A stretch of DNA of 39,256 bases. Source: a virus. The position numbers and the translations under genes are program-made. Numbering within the stretch: the stretch's first letter is position 1; each line of letters starts with the position of its first letter. Positions 20,401-30,841 of the stretch are shown here, piece after piece. The stretch spans positions 1 through 39,256 of IMG/VR virus record IMGVR_UViG_3300025282_000092. One strand, given 5' to 3'. The notes under the pieces are model-generated. The model searched no databases and had not been told where the DNA came from. It saw only the letters and a list, made by a program, of their open reading frames with translations.

Positions 20401-23400
20401 TTCCAGTTAAAGACATGTCTTCTGGCTCCGTTGATATAACTTCCAGTTATGGCTGGGTAAGTGAAGTTACACATCTTCAACATACGGGTAAAGGAGATTT
20501 CTTTTTACCATCTAAAAAAGACGTCATAAACAAAGAATATATTTATTCAGCGAAACAAAACCTACCAGAAAATTTACATTCATCAGATACTATTAATATT
20601 GTAACAACAGATGATGCTGTTTTCACAAGACAAACATTGCCCACTACACATTTCTTTACAATTGAAAAAAGCATGTATCAAACAATTTCTGAAGAGATTT
20701 TAAAATTCTTTGCGACTATTGTTGATTTTAATAATTTAATTGGAGAACCCATTAATCGTTATAGGCAAGATTACAAAGCTATAGCTAAATTAAGACAATT
20801 ATTTTTTGAAAGAAAAACTGAGGATACACCAGAGATTATAAATCCTGATTTCGAAAAATATATTGATTATTATCGATGGATAGATCAATCAATTTCCAAA
20901 ATGATACAACAAATTATACCTGCATCAGCTCGATTTTCAGAAGATATTAGAAACATGATCGAAAGTCATATATTGGAAAGAAACAAATATTGGTCAAAAT
21001 TGCCTATCGTTGAAGAAAAGGTTAAACACACTAAAGTACCGCTAGAAGCTCCTGCTTCTGGTCAAGAACAAAAAACATCAAGCACTTTCTATACGCAAGA
21101 ATCTGGAATCCCAAAGAAAACTGTACATCACAACACTGCGTATGGTTCACCAGATCTTGAAAAACAGCTAAAAGAAAAAGCGCCTATCCAAATGGGTGTG
21201 CGACTTTCAAAAAAAGAAAATTGGACAAAAGATAATGAAAACATAAACACATTAGCATGGATACGGGCAGACAGAGATGAGCCCGCAGTTTCAACTGGTA
21301 ATAGCAGTATAGATGACGAGAGAAAGAAAATATTTGATACAACAATTAAAACACGCCAAAGGATAAATCGTACCCCAGCCAGGTTATTTGCACATGCCCT
21401 TAGACCAATACATGGTGGAGTTAATAACTTAAAAAATAAAAAACCAGATTTGTTTAGAACTTTAATAAACAGTATTACTGGTTCTGAAAAACGAGGCCTA
21501 GAAATAACCACAGGAAGTGTACAAGAAAATGTCATAGTAACAGAATTTAAAGAACTTTTCTATCCAGAAGATAAAAAAAGAAAATTTTTAACTACCTCTA
21601 GAATAAAAAGCACCAGGCCTGACGCTGATACTGGAGAACGTGATTATTTTGGAAATTCGTATAGCAAATGGACTGTCCCTTTTACTATTATTAGTTCTTC
21701 TGTCGAAACAGGGTACAATTATAAAATTTCTACTCATTTTTCTGGTGGTGTAGATTTTGCCAACCTACATCAAGATATATATGGCCCTCATTACGAAGTC
21801 CCAATGCAAGGGCCTTTCACAGAAAAATGGGTCGGAGGTTTTCCATATAGGCATGTTTGGTCACAATTTAGTGGTAGTGCTAAAGTTGGTTCTTCTTTAG
21901 ATACTAGAACAAATAGAGTAGAAGGCTGGAGACTAGTATTTAAAGAAGATTCGAAGGGTAAATATGCAGCGCTTGTTTCACCCATATCTTCTTCTGTTCA
22001 GAATCCTCGTTCGATGATTTGGGAAGGTCCAAAGCGACCTGTTAATGTTGCAAACATTCGAATGACTACTGGTTCTGGAGGATATAGAGATCCAAAACAT
22101 ACAACAAAAATAGGAAACTATAGATTTGATTATAATATTATTTCTACAACTGGTAGAAAAATTAATAATAGGTATTTTGTAAAAAATCAAGGCATCGATT
22201 TTACTTGGCACGATTATCAAAAACCAGATTCGTGGGCACTACCAATATTGGGTGTATCAAACTTTACAACTATAGATCGATCGGTGAGCGGTTCAAATGA
22301 TTTTGTTTTTGTTAATAGATTTAACGCTCCAGGTGGCCCGGAAACAATGTGCGAATCCTTTTTAGATTTAGAATCTGGAGAATATTCGGTATATAATTGT
22401 CTTAACTATAGAAACTTATCAGTTCGATTGCCGCTCAAAGAATATTTGACAAATCATTCAAATAAATTTGGATTTTGGAGCGACACACAATATTCTGCTA
22501 GTTGGCAAACTGCTATCGATAGCGGGTTCAAACCAGCAGGATCCTATGCAGGGACAGCTACCAATGAAACTTCAGGACATTATCGAGGCACCAGTACATC
22601 TAATCAGCCAATGTCTTCTTATCATAATGTTAATAGAAACTCACGAAGAAGAATAGAACTTGAAGGTGCCTCAAGCACTAATACTGTTACAGGAACTGTT
22701 CATGATAATTATTGGATTCAACACCCAATCCCGAGAACGGGTATACAATATAGTTGGATATCTGCTAGTTTAATAACGGGCTATAGCGGATCCGCTTTAT
22801 ATGGCTATGAAAAATCAAGATCTAATGAAGGCGGGAGGTTTTATCCAAAAGCATCAACAACACTTACATTTATCAGCGCTAGCGAATATGGTAGTTATCT
22901 TCGGGAAAGCGTAGGGCTTCGCTATTTTGGGACAACAAAAGAAACTCTTGATGCTGCTGCTGGTTTAAGTGGGTTTGTTTTTACAGACTTTGCTGGTTTA
23001 AATTTAAATGTTGTTGATCCAATAACCGCTTCTACAAATACGATTGGACATGCGTCTGGGATAGGACTGAACTCTTATTCTAACACTGGTTTTATTACAA
23101 GCGTAAATCCAGAAACGGATGCAAGGCCTGGTACGCATGCTATGTTAAACGCTATTTTGTTAAATAGAAATGGACCCTATCAACACCCAAGCTGGAAACA
23201 AATGAGACAAGCAAATCATCCAATTGCTAGAAATGAAAGAAAAAATAGCATACTCTCATTTATGTATCATGAAGAGCTTAATAGATTTACGGAATCATTA
23301 GCGACACCTCGTTATAAACCGTTGGTGCATGTTTTTAAAGATGGAGTGATAAAACACACGTATGCAAACAACTTAGCTAATTTTGCAAATGTTGAAGTTC

Positions 23401-26400
23401 GTGATCAATTAAATATTGTTATGCCCAAAGGCGATCAACCTTATGATCATATAAAAGATCTTTATTTAAAAGATATTCTTTCTTTGAAACCGGAATTGAT
23501 TAGTTTCTATTATAGAGAAATGCTATATCCTAGAGAAATTAATGTATATCTGAAAAAAGCAAGATTACGTGAAAATTATGTTGTGGGTTTTTGGAGAGGA
23601 ACAAGATCAGATAGGACTAAAAATAGCGAAACAAATTCGCAAGGCCAAACAATTCTTAAGCAAAGTATATGGCCCTTAGATGCTAGAGAAACTTTTGCAA
23701 CTGTCGCGGCAAGAGGAAAAGCTAGTTCTGCCGGAAACGACGGAGCAGGAGAACTACTAAACAATTATACAACCTATCATGGCCAAGCAGGGCCCTCTTC
23801 TGATGCGCATCCAAAGATTATCCCCGCTGCTTTGTATAGTAGGCCTGTTAGTGCTAGTGTGGCTGACGGAGATCTATTATATGGAGATACACTATGGGAG
23901 TCTGGTGATCCGTTTTATGATTCATATGCTGCATATTCCGACGAAATCAAAAGAGCAGGGCAAACCTTTTCTATAAATTCTGAATTTAGAATAAGCGAGC
24001 ATATGGAATATTATTTAGATGAGAAAAATGGTGATTTCTTTGCAGATCGCGAAGGATTTTTAACATGTACTGGCTCAAGCTATGCCGATAGCACGGTAGA
24101 TAATTTTTTTAAAACCTATTCGCATACTGATTTCTTAAAATATTTTTCTGCTATGTATGAGGACCATGATGGAATATTAGATCCAGCAAAAGTAACTTTT
24201 ACATGTAATGGCATAATGAAATTATTACCTTATAAAGGATTTTACCCAGCAGACAGAACATTACAATTGGCAACGCTATTCAGTCAATCATATAACTCAA
24301 CGGAGTTTACAACAAGTTCTTACGGCGATAATGCTAAAAGAAGAATTTCTTTAACACCATTTTTTGCGCCTGGAATCTTATATAATTCAATTAAATCTGG
24401 AATTGCTGTTGATTATCCGATATATACAAAACAACCCGGATCTACAGCTGCAAAGGGAGCAATTGATAGAGATGTGGTATATACTGTAGGTACTGGTGGT
24501 TCTGCCGCCAATTCAGATGTATATCGGCTTTCTGCATCATTTGACTATAGATTGCCTTTTGACAGCTTAGTCCGTCCAGAAGATTATATTGGAAACGGCA
24601 GATATATTTACGAAGCAGAACCAGATCCAACAGCGCGAGTTAGCGGATCCGCCACTACAAACGTGGCAACAAGTAGTATTAAATTAGATCTTGTTAAAAG
24701 TGACACGTATAAATTAGCAATGCATAATTTCCTTGCTACTTCTATCGATTTATTTTTGAAAAATGGTGAAGTATCTACTCTTGTTTCTTCTCAAATGAAA
24801 GATATTTATATTGTTGATAGAACTCAAAGTAGTTATAAAATGAGATTTTATTTATCAGACCATCAAGATATTTCCACAACTAATAGTAGAAACTTTTCCA
24901 TGTACAATCGTCAAACTTCTTTTGGCCCAACAGTTAATGCACCGGGTAATGTAGGTGGATATGCTCCATTTACGCCACCTTATTATCACAACGACACACA
25001 GACTGGTTACTCTTATATTGAATATGCATTTACACCATGGAAACACACGGTTGCAGACAAATATGGTACGGAAGGTACAGATGAATATACATTAGATGAA
25101 ATTATATCAAACTCTACAATTACAGCTTTTAGAAGTGTTGGTAATTCACAATTATCTGGTGCTGCTTCTGGCAATAATTATGTACAAGATATTGACATGA
25201 TGAGCTTAACAGCTTCTATTAATATTTTTCAAAAAGATGCGCATCTTATTGCACAGCCTAGATTTGAAAGCCCTATATTTAATTTTACAAATGTTACAAA
25301 AACTTCTCCTTCTAGTGGTGATGCATCGACAAAAGGAATTTGGCATCAAAAGGGTGTCTACGAAACTGATAATTCAAAAGGAATATTTTTTGGCGCCCTT
25401 GACGTTGAAGGCAACGCCTCATTGGCAGATTTAATTACAGTTGAAAAAGGTCTTAAAAAAATAGGTACTTTACCTGATGATGGCGAAAAAATAATAAGAG
25501 AAGCCATTGTTGCTGTACCAGTTATTAAAAAATATAATAATAGAACCAAAAAAGTTGAAACAAAATTTATTAATATAAATAAAAATATGGTTAAAAGGGC
25601 TGTATCTTCTGTTCTTTCTGATCAGCCATCTCAGAATGTTTCTCCTTCTGTATTTAATATGGTAAAATCAATGCTTCGCTATGTTATTCCTCCAAAGTTC
25701 GATTTTTTAACTCAATTGAAAAAGTTTGGTACTAAGAGATATAGACCGTTTGCTATGTACTTCTTTGAGTTTGAACATGAATTTTCACAAGAAGATATTG
25801 CAAACATATGGCAGAATTTACCACCAGTAATAAGTTCATCGTTTAAAAAAGAACAAGTTACGATTTGTCACTCTTTAGAACGCGGCGAACTACTAACTAT
25901 AAAGGAATTAAAAAATCCAGATTTGCATTGGATGGTTTTTAAGGTTAAACAAAAAGCAAAATGGAATTATTTTGATAAAGTTATTGATCTTGCTGGCAAT
26001 TTACCACCTAGACCAGATGCAGGAATAGCCCCTATTAGTGTGCAACTAGGACGTGAGGCCGAAGCACCACTAACGACCCATCAGTTAGCACCGGACGGAG
26101 GATCACTTATTCCACCAGGAGGGCTAAAGGGTTTTGATTTTATTAGGACTGGCACACGTGATAATCTAGAAGACATTGTACAATATGCGCGCCAAGAAAG
26201 CGACGTAGCTTCTGGATATGGTTTGGATTATAGTTATAATTGGCCATACGATTTTTGTTCGTTGGTAGAACTAATTAAACTAGATACAGAAATCCATTTA
26301 GGTGGAAATGATGCTATACAGGTATACCCACCAATAGTGGACAGTGATGGAGAATCTTTAGGTAGTGATAAAAGAACTATAGTAACTACTGGTTTGGGTG

Positions 26401-26609
26401 GAGAGATATTAGGTGCCAAAGAAGCAACATCAGATGATACAAGAGAAGAACTATTATCCCAAGTTAATATGACTGGCCCACAAGCAACTGCGAAACCAAC
26501 TGGAGTAAAGTTAGCACTTATAGACGGTCGAGACCAACAAGGTGAAGGGAATGAAGACGCTGGAAATCAAAAATCTGGTGGAACAAAAAAATTAGAGCTT
26601 TTGGATTAG
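17436..26609 (+). CDS. Giant virion protein (3057 residues) with two LamG/concanavalin-like regions
   Basis: A single 9.2-kb frame whose ATG lies 4 nt after the previous stop, in the context TAAATTTATGG, with no strong Shine-Dalgarno; coupling to the gene before is likely. Residues ~183-395 form a LamG-like jelly roll: NTVEFWMKKED, DEEWHHYAFTF with LYVDG downstream, LDEFRFWKTKRDARQI, then LDYSGRINNGSW. Residues ~720-930 look like a second, more divergent lectin-type region (WNFAVRIKP; RVYAGAHRTNFTGS; VRFSSLRCWLDYLDNKTI). Near the C-terminus, ~2755-2800, FGTKRYRPFAMYFFEFEHEF is followed by NIWQNLPP. The rest is Tyr/Ser-rich and beta-like, without known motifs. Such lectin folds in virion proteins usually bind glycans or make structural contacts, so a fibre network or host-adhesion role is inferred. 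I recall related long proteins in uncultured marine myophages. Confidence 0.82.
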   Translation: MDTKKYFDDPQTIVTSTDIESLAKEVESHNYMEAYVERRDKFIPRIDFTSASNFAFFGSAEQYYNDAIKRIYQTYPYDGSLYERTAWIFSSSYLDNHIFDQEYPRTNGFIRLAARDSATPYDGADSNNYFSSSTPEYILFRGGPHPSSRSTGKAITDTAGTYKSGYSNILSQSQNRESNLKIDGADGNTVEFWMKKEDITSGKREVIFDTYTANATETQDGYGRMTIEILGTTPGFQVTYISGSSGFQTASIGQGITSNFSDEEWHHYAFTFANSGSNLQAKLYVDGRCNNAIIGSATNLITEPSSATIDYVSGGMLATIGGLATSPRGDSTPQLGWAPLSASLDEFRFWKTKRDARQIGRHWFTQVGGGTNTDDANTQLGVYYKFNEGITTNSSLDSTVLDYSGRINNGSWTGYTSGHRATGSAMVISNLATASFEFKDPILYSSHPNVNGYLTSSLEKGKYHDLSNNASIYNSLPNWIIDEDSENGYVLKKLVQIMASYFDTLQLQAQSLPLLQNISYPSGSQKAHPFIRQALESKGFVTSEIFADATILEQFLNQADKELFEEKLYNIKNQIYQNIYNSLSRINKTKGTEKSFRNLIRCFGIDDEILKLNLYGNQVDYPLEESFSSTTVKKNCIDFNHPDRYAGTVYQFTSSANANSVSFISGSQGNTIAPLDRDGKDFAIPFTTEAEVIFPKKRSSIYDSQYTYSDLSASLFGMHTARQTNYEEVPSNVENYNDLAWHKHDVANFQVYVCRKTLNENITHSNGHTNRDAFFLLTGSSNGIALKLTSSLFFDVYDDEKWNFAVRIKPEKHPLANYISGTLSEMDEKMEAVDNPLAYVIEFYGVNNNLDVVNNEFLLTGTLTKNQGEHFLSSSKRVYAGAHRTNFTGSVLTKTDVRFSSLRCWLDYLDNKTIQAHARDPKNIGRTNPYKSAYLFEALPTDGSDLYSSRPYVPQMETLALNWDFTGLTGSSPASSDAYYGGAPKNANFPVKDMSSGSVDITSSYGWVSEVTHLQHTGKGDFFLPSKKDVINKEYIYSAKQNLPENLHSSDTINIVTTDDAVFTRQTLPTTHFFTIEKSMYQTISEEILKFFATIVDFNNLIGEPINRYRQDYKAIAKLRQLFFERKTEDTPEIINPDFEKYIDYYRWIDQSISKMIQQIIPASARFSEDIRNMIESHILERNKYWSKLPIVEEKVKHTKVPLEAPASGQEQKTSSTFYTQESGIPKKTVHHNTAYGSPDLEKQLKEKAPIQMGVRLSKKENWTKDNENINTLAWIRADRDEPAVSTGNSSIDDERKKIFDTTIKTRQRINRTPARLFAHALRPIHGGVNNLKNKKPDLFRTLINSITGSEKRGLEITTGSVQENVIVTEFKELFYPEDKKRKFLTTSRIKSTRPDADTGERDYFGNSYSKWTVPFTIISSSVETGYNYKISTHFSGGVDFANLHQDIYGPHYEVPMQGPFTEKWVGGFPYRHVWSQFSGSAKVGSSLDTRTNRVEGWRLVFKEDSKGKYAALVSPISSSVQNPRSMIWEGPKRPVNVANIRMTTGSGGYRDPKHTTKIGNYRFDYNIISTTGRKINNRYFVKNQGIDFTWHDYQKPDSWALPILGVSNFTTIDRSVSGSNDFVFVNRFNAPGGPETMCESFLDLESGEYSVYNCLNYRNLSVRLPLKEYLTNHSNKFGFWSDTQYSASWQTAIDSGFKPAGSYAGTATNETSGHYRGTSTSNQPMSSYHNVNRNSRRRIELEGASSTNTVTGTVHDNYWIQHPIPRTGIQYSWISASLITGYSGSALYGYEKSRSNEGGRFYPKASTTLTFISASEYGSYLRESVGLRYFGTTKETLDAAAGLSGFVFTDFAGLNLNVVDPITASTNTIGHASGIGLNSYSNTGFITSVNPETDARPGTHAMLNAILLNRNGPYQHPSWKQMRQANHPIARNERKNSILSFMYHEELNRFTESLATPRYKPLVHVFKDGVIKHTYANNLANFANVEVRDQLNIVMPKGDQPYDHIKDLYLKDILSLKPELISFYYREMLYPREINVYLKKARLRENYVVGFWRGTRSDRTKNSETNSQGQTILKQSIWPLDARETFATVAARGKASSAGNDGAGELLNNYTTYHGQAGPSSDAHPKIIPAALYSRPVSASVADGDLLYGDTLWESGDPFYDSYAAYSDEIKRAGQTFSINSEFRISEHMEYYLDEKNGDFFADREGFLTCTGSSYADSTVDNFFKTYSHTDFLKYFSAMYEDHDGILDPAKVTFTCNGIMKLLPYKGFYPADRTLQLATLFSQSYNSTEFTTSSYGDNAKRRISLTPFFAPGILYNSIKSGIAVDYPIYTKQPGSTAAKGAIDRDVVYTVGTGGSAANSDVYRLSASFDYRLPFDSLVRPEDYIGNGRYIYEAEPDPTARVSGSATTNVATSSIKLDLVKSDTYKLAMHNFLATSIDLFLKNGEVSTLVSSQMKDIYIVDRTQSSYKMRFYLSDHQDISTTNSRNFSMYNRQTSFGPTVNAPGNVGGYAPFTPPYYHNDTQTGYSYIEYAFTPWKHTVADKYGTEGTDEYTLDEIISNSTITAFRSVGNSQLSGAASGNNYVQDIDMMSLTASINIFQKDAHLIAQPRFESPIFNFTNVTKTSPSSGDASTKGIWHQKGVYETDNSKGIFFGALDVEGNASLADLITVEKGLKKIGTLPDDGEKIIREAIVAVPVIKKYNNRTKKVETKFININKNMVKRAVSSVLSDQPSQNVSPSVFNMVKSMLRYVIPPKFDFLTQLKKFGTKRYRPFAMYFFEFEHEFSQEDIANIWQNLPPVISSSFKKEQVTICHSLERGELLTIKELKNPDLHWMVFKVKQKAKWNYFDKVIDLAGNLPPRPDAGIAPISVQLGREAEAPLTTHQLAPDGGSLIPPGGLKGFDFIRTGTRDNLEDIVQYARQESDVASGYGLDYSYNWPYDFCSLVELIKLDTEIHLGGNDAIQVYPPIVDSDGESLGSDKRTIVTTGLGGEILGAKEATSDDTREELLSQVNMTGPQATAKPTGVKLALIDGRDQQGEGNEDAGNQKSGGTKKLELLD

Positions 26610-26621
26610 GAATGCTAAATA

Positions 26622-27692
26622 ATGGAATTTTTTAACAAAAAAGAAGATGTAATGGATTTAGAGTTAACGCCATATGGAGAGTATTTGCTTTCACAAGGTG
26701 ATTTCAAACCAGAATTTTATGCTTTTTTTGATGATGAAGTTTTATATGATGGTAAATGGGCTGGCACCGACGCTGAAGAACAAAATCTAATCAAAGATAG
26801 AATTAAAGAAGTCCCTAGATTAAAAACTCAATATTTATTTACAAACACAGAACTTCCTAATTTTGAAGAATTACAACAAATGGGACTAGATCCATACGCA
26901 CCGGATCCGGGTACTCTTAGTTACCCACCAGAAATGTATATAAAACAATATGCTTTGCCATGGCCTCTTGGAAATTCTAGTCTAGATTCAGATAAAGCTC
27001 CAGCTTGGGATATAAATTTATTATATAATAGCCTATCAAGCTCAATTGGTTATTTTTCTTCTAGCATGCACCCTTATTTAAAAATACCTCAATTAAATGT
27101 AATTATACAATATGAAACGGAAGCTCTGCCTTTAAATAAATCTCCTAAAACTTCCGAGGATAATAGTAAAAAAGCAGAAAATCTTAGACTAAAAGAATTT
27201 GACGAGTTACATGAAAACCCTCCTTTATATGAAGATGGTTATTATGACTTTCAAGAAGACTTTATAGTTTTGGAGATTAATGAACATAATGTTCCTTATT
27301 TAAAAGACAATTTTGATATAGAAATATTTGAAATGTGGACAGATAAAACTGAAAAATATGATATGGCATTAGAACAAAAATATTTTACAAAAAAATCAAC
27401 TGTTGTAAATGAAAAAGGGCTTCTTAAGTCAGAAAAAGAAATTATTAAGTCAAATGACGAAGATTTAGAACTTAAGTTAGTGCCATTGGATAAATCTTAT
27501 GTTAATTATTTTTTAAATGTTTACGTTGATCATGAAATTGAAAAAGATTTAATGTGTCAATTAAAGCCGAGTATAACACAAAAAGGCTTTTTCATCTCAG
27601 ATCCATTAGATTGTACAGAAGATAGTGAAGTTAATATTTTATCTTCAGATATTTACAAGGAAGCAGTTGAAACAACACCGGAGTGTGATTAA
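26622..27692 (+). CDS. Virion structural protein of an unnamed marine-phage family (356 residues)
   Basis: The ATG follows TAGGAATGCTAAATA just after the giant gene's stop. The N-terminus (MEFFNKKEDVMDLELTPYGE, then LLSQGDFKPEFYAFFDDEVLYD) is a pattern I recall at the start of many uncharacterised structural proteins in marine myophages, always next to long tail genes. The protein is acidic (pairs and runs of Asp/Glu throughout) and has Cys near the C-terminus. No catalytic motif, signal peptide or membrane helix is seen. Its stop shares one base with the following ATG (TAATG). A baseplate or tail-fibre connector role is a guess from position. Confidence 0.7.
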   Translation: MEFFNKKEDVMDLELTPYGEYLLSQGDFKPEFYAFFDDEVLYDGKWAGTDAEEQNLIKDRIKEVPRLKTQYLFTNTELPNFEELQQMGLDPYAPDPGTLSYPPEMYIKQYALPWPLGNSSLDSDKAPAWDINLLYNSLSSSIGYFSSSMHPYLKIPQLNVIIQYETEALPLNKSPKTSEDNSKKAENLRLKEFDELHENPPLYEDGYYDFQEDFIVLEINEHNVPYLKDNFDIEIFEMWTDKTEKYDMALEQKYFTKKSTVVNEKGLLKSEKEIIKSNDEDLELKLVPLDKSYVNYFLNVYVDHEIEKDLMCQLKPSITQKGFFISDPLDCTEDSEVNILSSDIYKEAVETTPECD

Positions 27693-30600
27693 TGCAATAT
27701 TCAGGTACAAATACTTTACAGCCATATGTTTCTAAAGTTATTTTAGAACAGCTATCTGATAAACAAACAAAAGCTATTGTTAGAGTAGCTTTAAAAAACA
27801 ATTCAATGCTTGATGGTGATTTGAGAGATGCTATGATAACAAGTATAGTAAAAGTTTCTGATTCTAAAGTAATCAAAAAACTTTCACGAAATAATAAAAA
27901 TATAAATATTGAATTAATAGAAAATGCAAGAAAATCAGGAAAATTTGGAACTTTAGATTTATCCATCGCTGAAGTGAAAGTTTTACCTAGACGCTCTAAA
28001 GAAGAAGAAAAAGGTTACCACATTGCAACTACTGAATTTACAATAAATCAAAACACAAGAGCGTTAACCTTTTATATTGTTTGTCAATATGATATTGATC
28101 ACCCCAGATATAGTAAAATGGTATCAAGTAGAAATTTTAAAAGAAAAATTTATAATGATGCTTCAATTGTTGCAGAAGATATAATCCGCGCAGGCAAATT
28201 AGTAAAAAAATCTAAAGCATTTGTTTATAATGATACTAAAGAAATCGAAGACAAACAAAGAGATTACTCTATTACGCGCGGAAATAAAAGAATTTGGACT
28301 GGCCCTGTTCATTATTATTCTAAAAATAATCCAAGACTTGATGGATACGTTGGGTATACAACACATAGTTTAACCACACAACACAATACACCAAAATTAA
28401 AATTAGTTAATTTTCCAAATGCCACAATTCATGATTATAGAGTTTTAGAAAAAATTTCTAGAATACCTTTTAACTGTAAAATAAATGAGAATAGACCTTT
28501 GGCACATAAAAGAAATGCTTATTTTTCTAATTTATGTATAACAAATGATAGAGATGGGCTGGTTAAAATGTTTTTTGCCGTTGATGTGGGTGAAATTATT
28601 AAAAACAATATTAAAATACCTAGATTCATTTCGACCGCCGCCGGAAACTCTATAGATTTAGACCCTACGAGGACTAGTTTTGAAGATATAATGAAATTAA
28701 GTATTTTTAAAAATTTATCGATAACTCGCCAAAGAGTTAAAAGTTCTGGTGAATTGTTAGAGGGAGGAGAAGAAGATTTTATAGAAAAAGTTGTTGAATC
28801 GACTCAAATGGGTCTAAACTTATCAAATTCAGTAAATGCTGCATTATCTGTTGACAATGACGACGAAAACAATATAGAAATAAAAGCCCTCGGTACTATT
28901 AGGGAAGTTGACAATTTATTTATTGATAATATCTACGGAAAAAGATTTTCTAATAATATTCGATTCTTTACCATCTCAGATTTATCAATGTTAGATAAAA
29001 AAAATGGAATATATAAATATGGCGTGAGTTTAGATATCGAGGACGGCTCAATTGTTTATTTAAAAGAATTGCATAAATCATTAAAGCTTGGCTTAAGGGC
29101 CATGGAGGTGTATTATACTAGTTTTGCTGATAAATATACTTTAAGCGCTGATTATTATCAAAACAATCAAGGTCCATGGGTGTGGGCACTAAATAGCTTA
29201 ATTAAAGTAATAAAATCTTTTGACGATAAAAGTGAACAATTAATACCTGGAGGTTTAGAAGAGAAATTATATATTTTAGCTTCGCCTACAACTTGTACAA
29301 TAGAAAGCCTTTCAAAGGTTGTTAAAATATATGAAAAAGTCACTTCCAGAATACAACACATAGTAGAAGAACTACCAACTAAAAGCAAAAGAGATGTAGA
29401 AAACATGAACCCCGACTCAGTAATTTCTGGAAATCGCGCGTTTCCTCAAATAATAAAAGTTGAACACACTTTTTCAGACTCTTATGAACCAGATGGCGGT
29501 AGTGACTCTGGTTATGAATACTTATTGTCATCCGGAATAAACGCCCCGGGGCTACTTACAGTAAGCAATCAACAATTTTTATCTAGGATTTCGCAAGAAA
29601 CTTTAAGATTTTTTAATCAAAGAAGCGTACAACAATTGAGTCCTTTAGAATATTCTTATTTGACACCTATAACATTAAAATTACAAGATAAAACATTTCA
29701 AACGTACAATAGTGATCAGACAGGTTTGCCAACAAATAATACTGAATTAGCTAATTTTAATGCATTAATAAATTTATATAATTATAAAAAACATGGTAAA
29801 ACAATAACAGAAACTAAACAAACTTTAATTGAGATTGAAAAAATAAAAACAAATGAATGTGCACCAGATAGTTTATATTCTCAACAACTGAATTCATTTT
29901 CCACACATGTCAAAAATAATTTATCTACAACAATGTCAGATATTAATGTTATTGGACTAAGAAAATATGAATCATCATGTTATGATAGTACTGAAACACA
30001 AGAAGCAGAGTATGCAAAATTAATGATGCCCACTAATACAAGCAATAAATATAAATCAGAGATATCTGCAACAAATGTCAAAGATGCGCGCGGCGAAAAA
30101 GAAACAGTGGGTTCTGTTAATTTATCTTCTATATTCGCTCCATTGTTTTATATGAAACATTTAAACATTTCTAAAGACTTGTGTTGTTTTATTGAGAAGA
30201 TAAACAATATTGAAACGCTTATGCTGCCAAACCAATTAAAAGCAATGACTTTAAGCAATAAAGGTGTAACAAGGCATACATGGTATGATGCATCTGGAAA
30301 ATCTTCTTTAAAATCACTTAACAATGCAGCATTTCATTATTTAAATAATAAGAATTTAGCTGTAGTAGAGGTACTAAAAGGGTTCGCACAAGGAAAAATA
30401 AAAGCACCTATCTGGGTAGAGCTAAGAGAAACACATGTTACGGCTGCAGCTGCTGCTGAAAAAACAACTTTGTTGTGTCGTTTACGCCCTTACATTAATG
30501 AGGCCCTGTGTTTTATGAGAAACGAACTCTTAAATTTAAATATATTTAATCAATGCTTTTTGCTGGAAGTTGCGCAAATTCCAGTGGCGCCAACAAGGCC

Positions 30601-30841
30601 TTTTAGAAGGACACAACCAATAAATAAATTAACCTCTTTAGATAAAAATGATTTCTTAAAACTAGAAAGTAGTTTTATGAGAACTAATTTAATATTCGGC
30701 CAAGTTAATAAACAAATTGCCAAGAGTCAGAAGACCAAAGGAAAACAAAAAATTGCAGCTTCGACACAAGGCCCAACAATAGCAACGACCAGTAGTCCAA
30801 TGGGCACAACAGGTGGTACATCAGGCGGAGGATCATACTAA
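27692..30841 (+). CDS. Large virion protein (1049 residues), unknown function
   Basis: The ATG overlaps the previous TAA by one base, with GGAG about 12 nt upstream inside the preceding gene. Composition is Lys/Asn/Ser-rich. The N-terminal ~150 residues alternate helices and strands (VSKVILEQLSDKQTKAIVRV; TTEFTINQNTRALTFYIVC), while residues ~560-1000 look helical. The C-terminal ~35 residues are Thr/Ser/Gly low complexity (TSSPMGTTGGTSGGGSY), a typical flexible virion tail. No enzyme motif was found. Genes on both sides overlap it by one base, so the 356-, 1049- and 1223-residue products are probably made in linked amounts and may form one sub-complex. Confidence 0.75.
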   Translation: MQYSGTNTLQPYVSKVILEQLSDKQTKAIVRVALKNNSMLDGDLRDAMITSIVKVSDSKVIKKLSRNNKNINIELIENARKSGKFGTLDLSIAEVKVLPRRSKEEEKGYHIATTEFTINQNTRALTFYIVCQYDIDHPRYSKMVSSRNFKRKIYNDASIVAEDIIRAGKLVKKSKAFVYNDTKEIEDKQRDYSITRGNKRIWTGPVHYYSKNNPRLDGYVGYTTHSLTTQHNTPKLKLVNFPNATIHDYRVLEKISRIPFNCKINENRPLAHKRNAYFSNLCITNDRDGLVKMFFAVDVGEIIKNNIKIPRFISTAAGNSIDLDPTRTSFEDIMKLSIFKNLSITRQRVKSSGELLEGGEEDFIEKVVESTQMGLNLSNSVNAALSVDNDDENNIEIKALGTIREVDNLFIDNIYGKRFSNNIRFFTISDLSMLDKKNGIYKYGVSLDIEDGSIVYLKELHKSLKLGLRAMEVYYTSFADKYTLSADYYQNNQGPWVWALNSLIKVIKSFDDKSEQLIPGGLEEKLYILASPTTCTIESLSKVVKIYEKVTSRIQHIVEELPTKSKRDVENMNPDSVISGNRAFPQIIKVEHTFSDSYEPDGGSDSGYEYLLSSGINAPGLLTVSNQQFLSRISQETLRFFNQRSVQQLSPLEYSYLTPITLKLQDKTFQTYNSDQTGLPTNNTELANFNALINLYNYKKHGKTITETKQTLIEIEKIKTNECAPDSLYSQQLNSFSTHVKNNLSTTMSDINVIGLRKYESSCYDSTETQEAEYAKLMMPTNTSNKYKSEISATNVKDARGEKETVGSVNLSSIFAPLFYMKHLNISKDLCCFIEKINNIETLMLPNQLKAMTLSNKGVTRHTWYDASGKSSLKSLNNAAFHYLNNKNLAVVEVLKGFAQGKIKAPIWVELRETHVTAAAAAEKTTLLCRLRPYINEALCFMRNELLNLNIFNQCFLLEVAQIPVAPTRPFRRTQPINKLTSLDKNDFLKLESSFMRTNLIFGQVNKQIAKSQKTKGKQKIAASTQGPTIATTSSPMGTTGGTSGGGSY

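Noticed and set aside
25574-25581. TATAAATA on the plus strand (another at 27901-27908), resembling T4 late promoters
   Set aside because: Both are deep inside coding sequence, far from any gene start in need of a promoter, and are explained by Ile/Asn/Lys codons.
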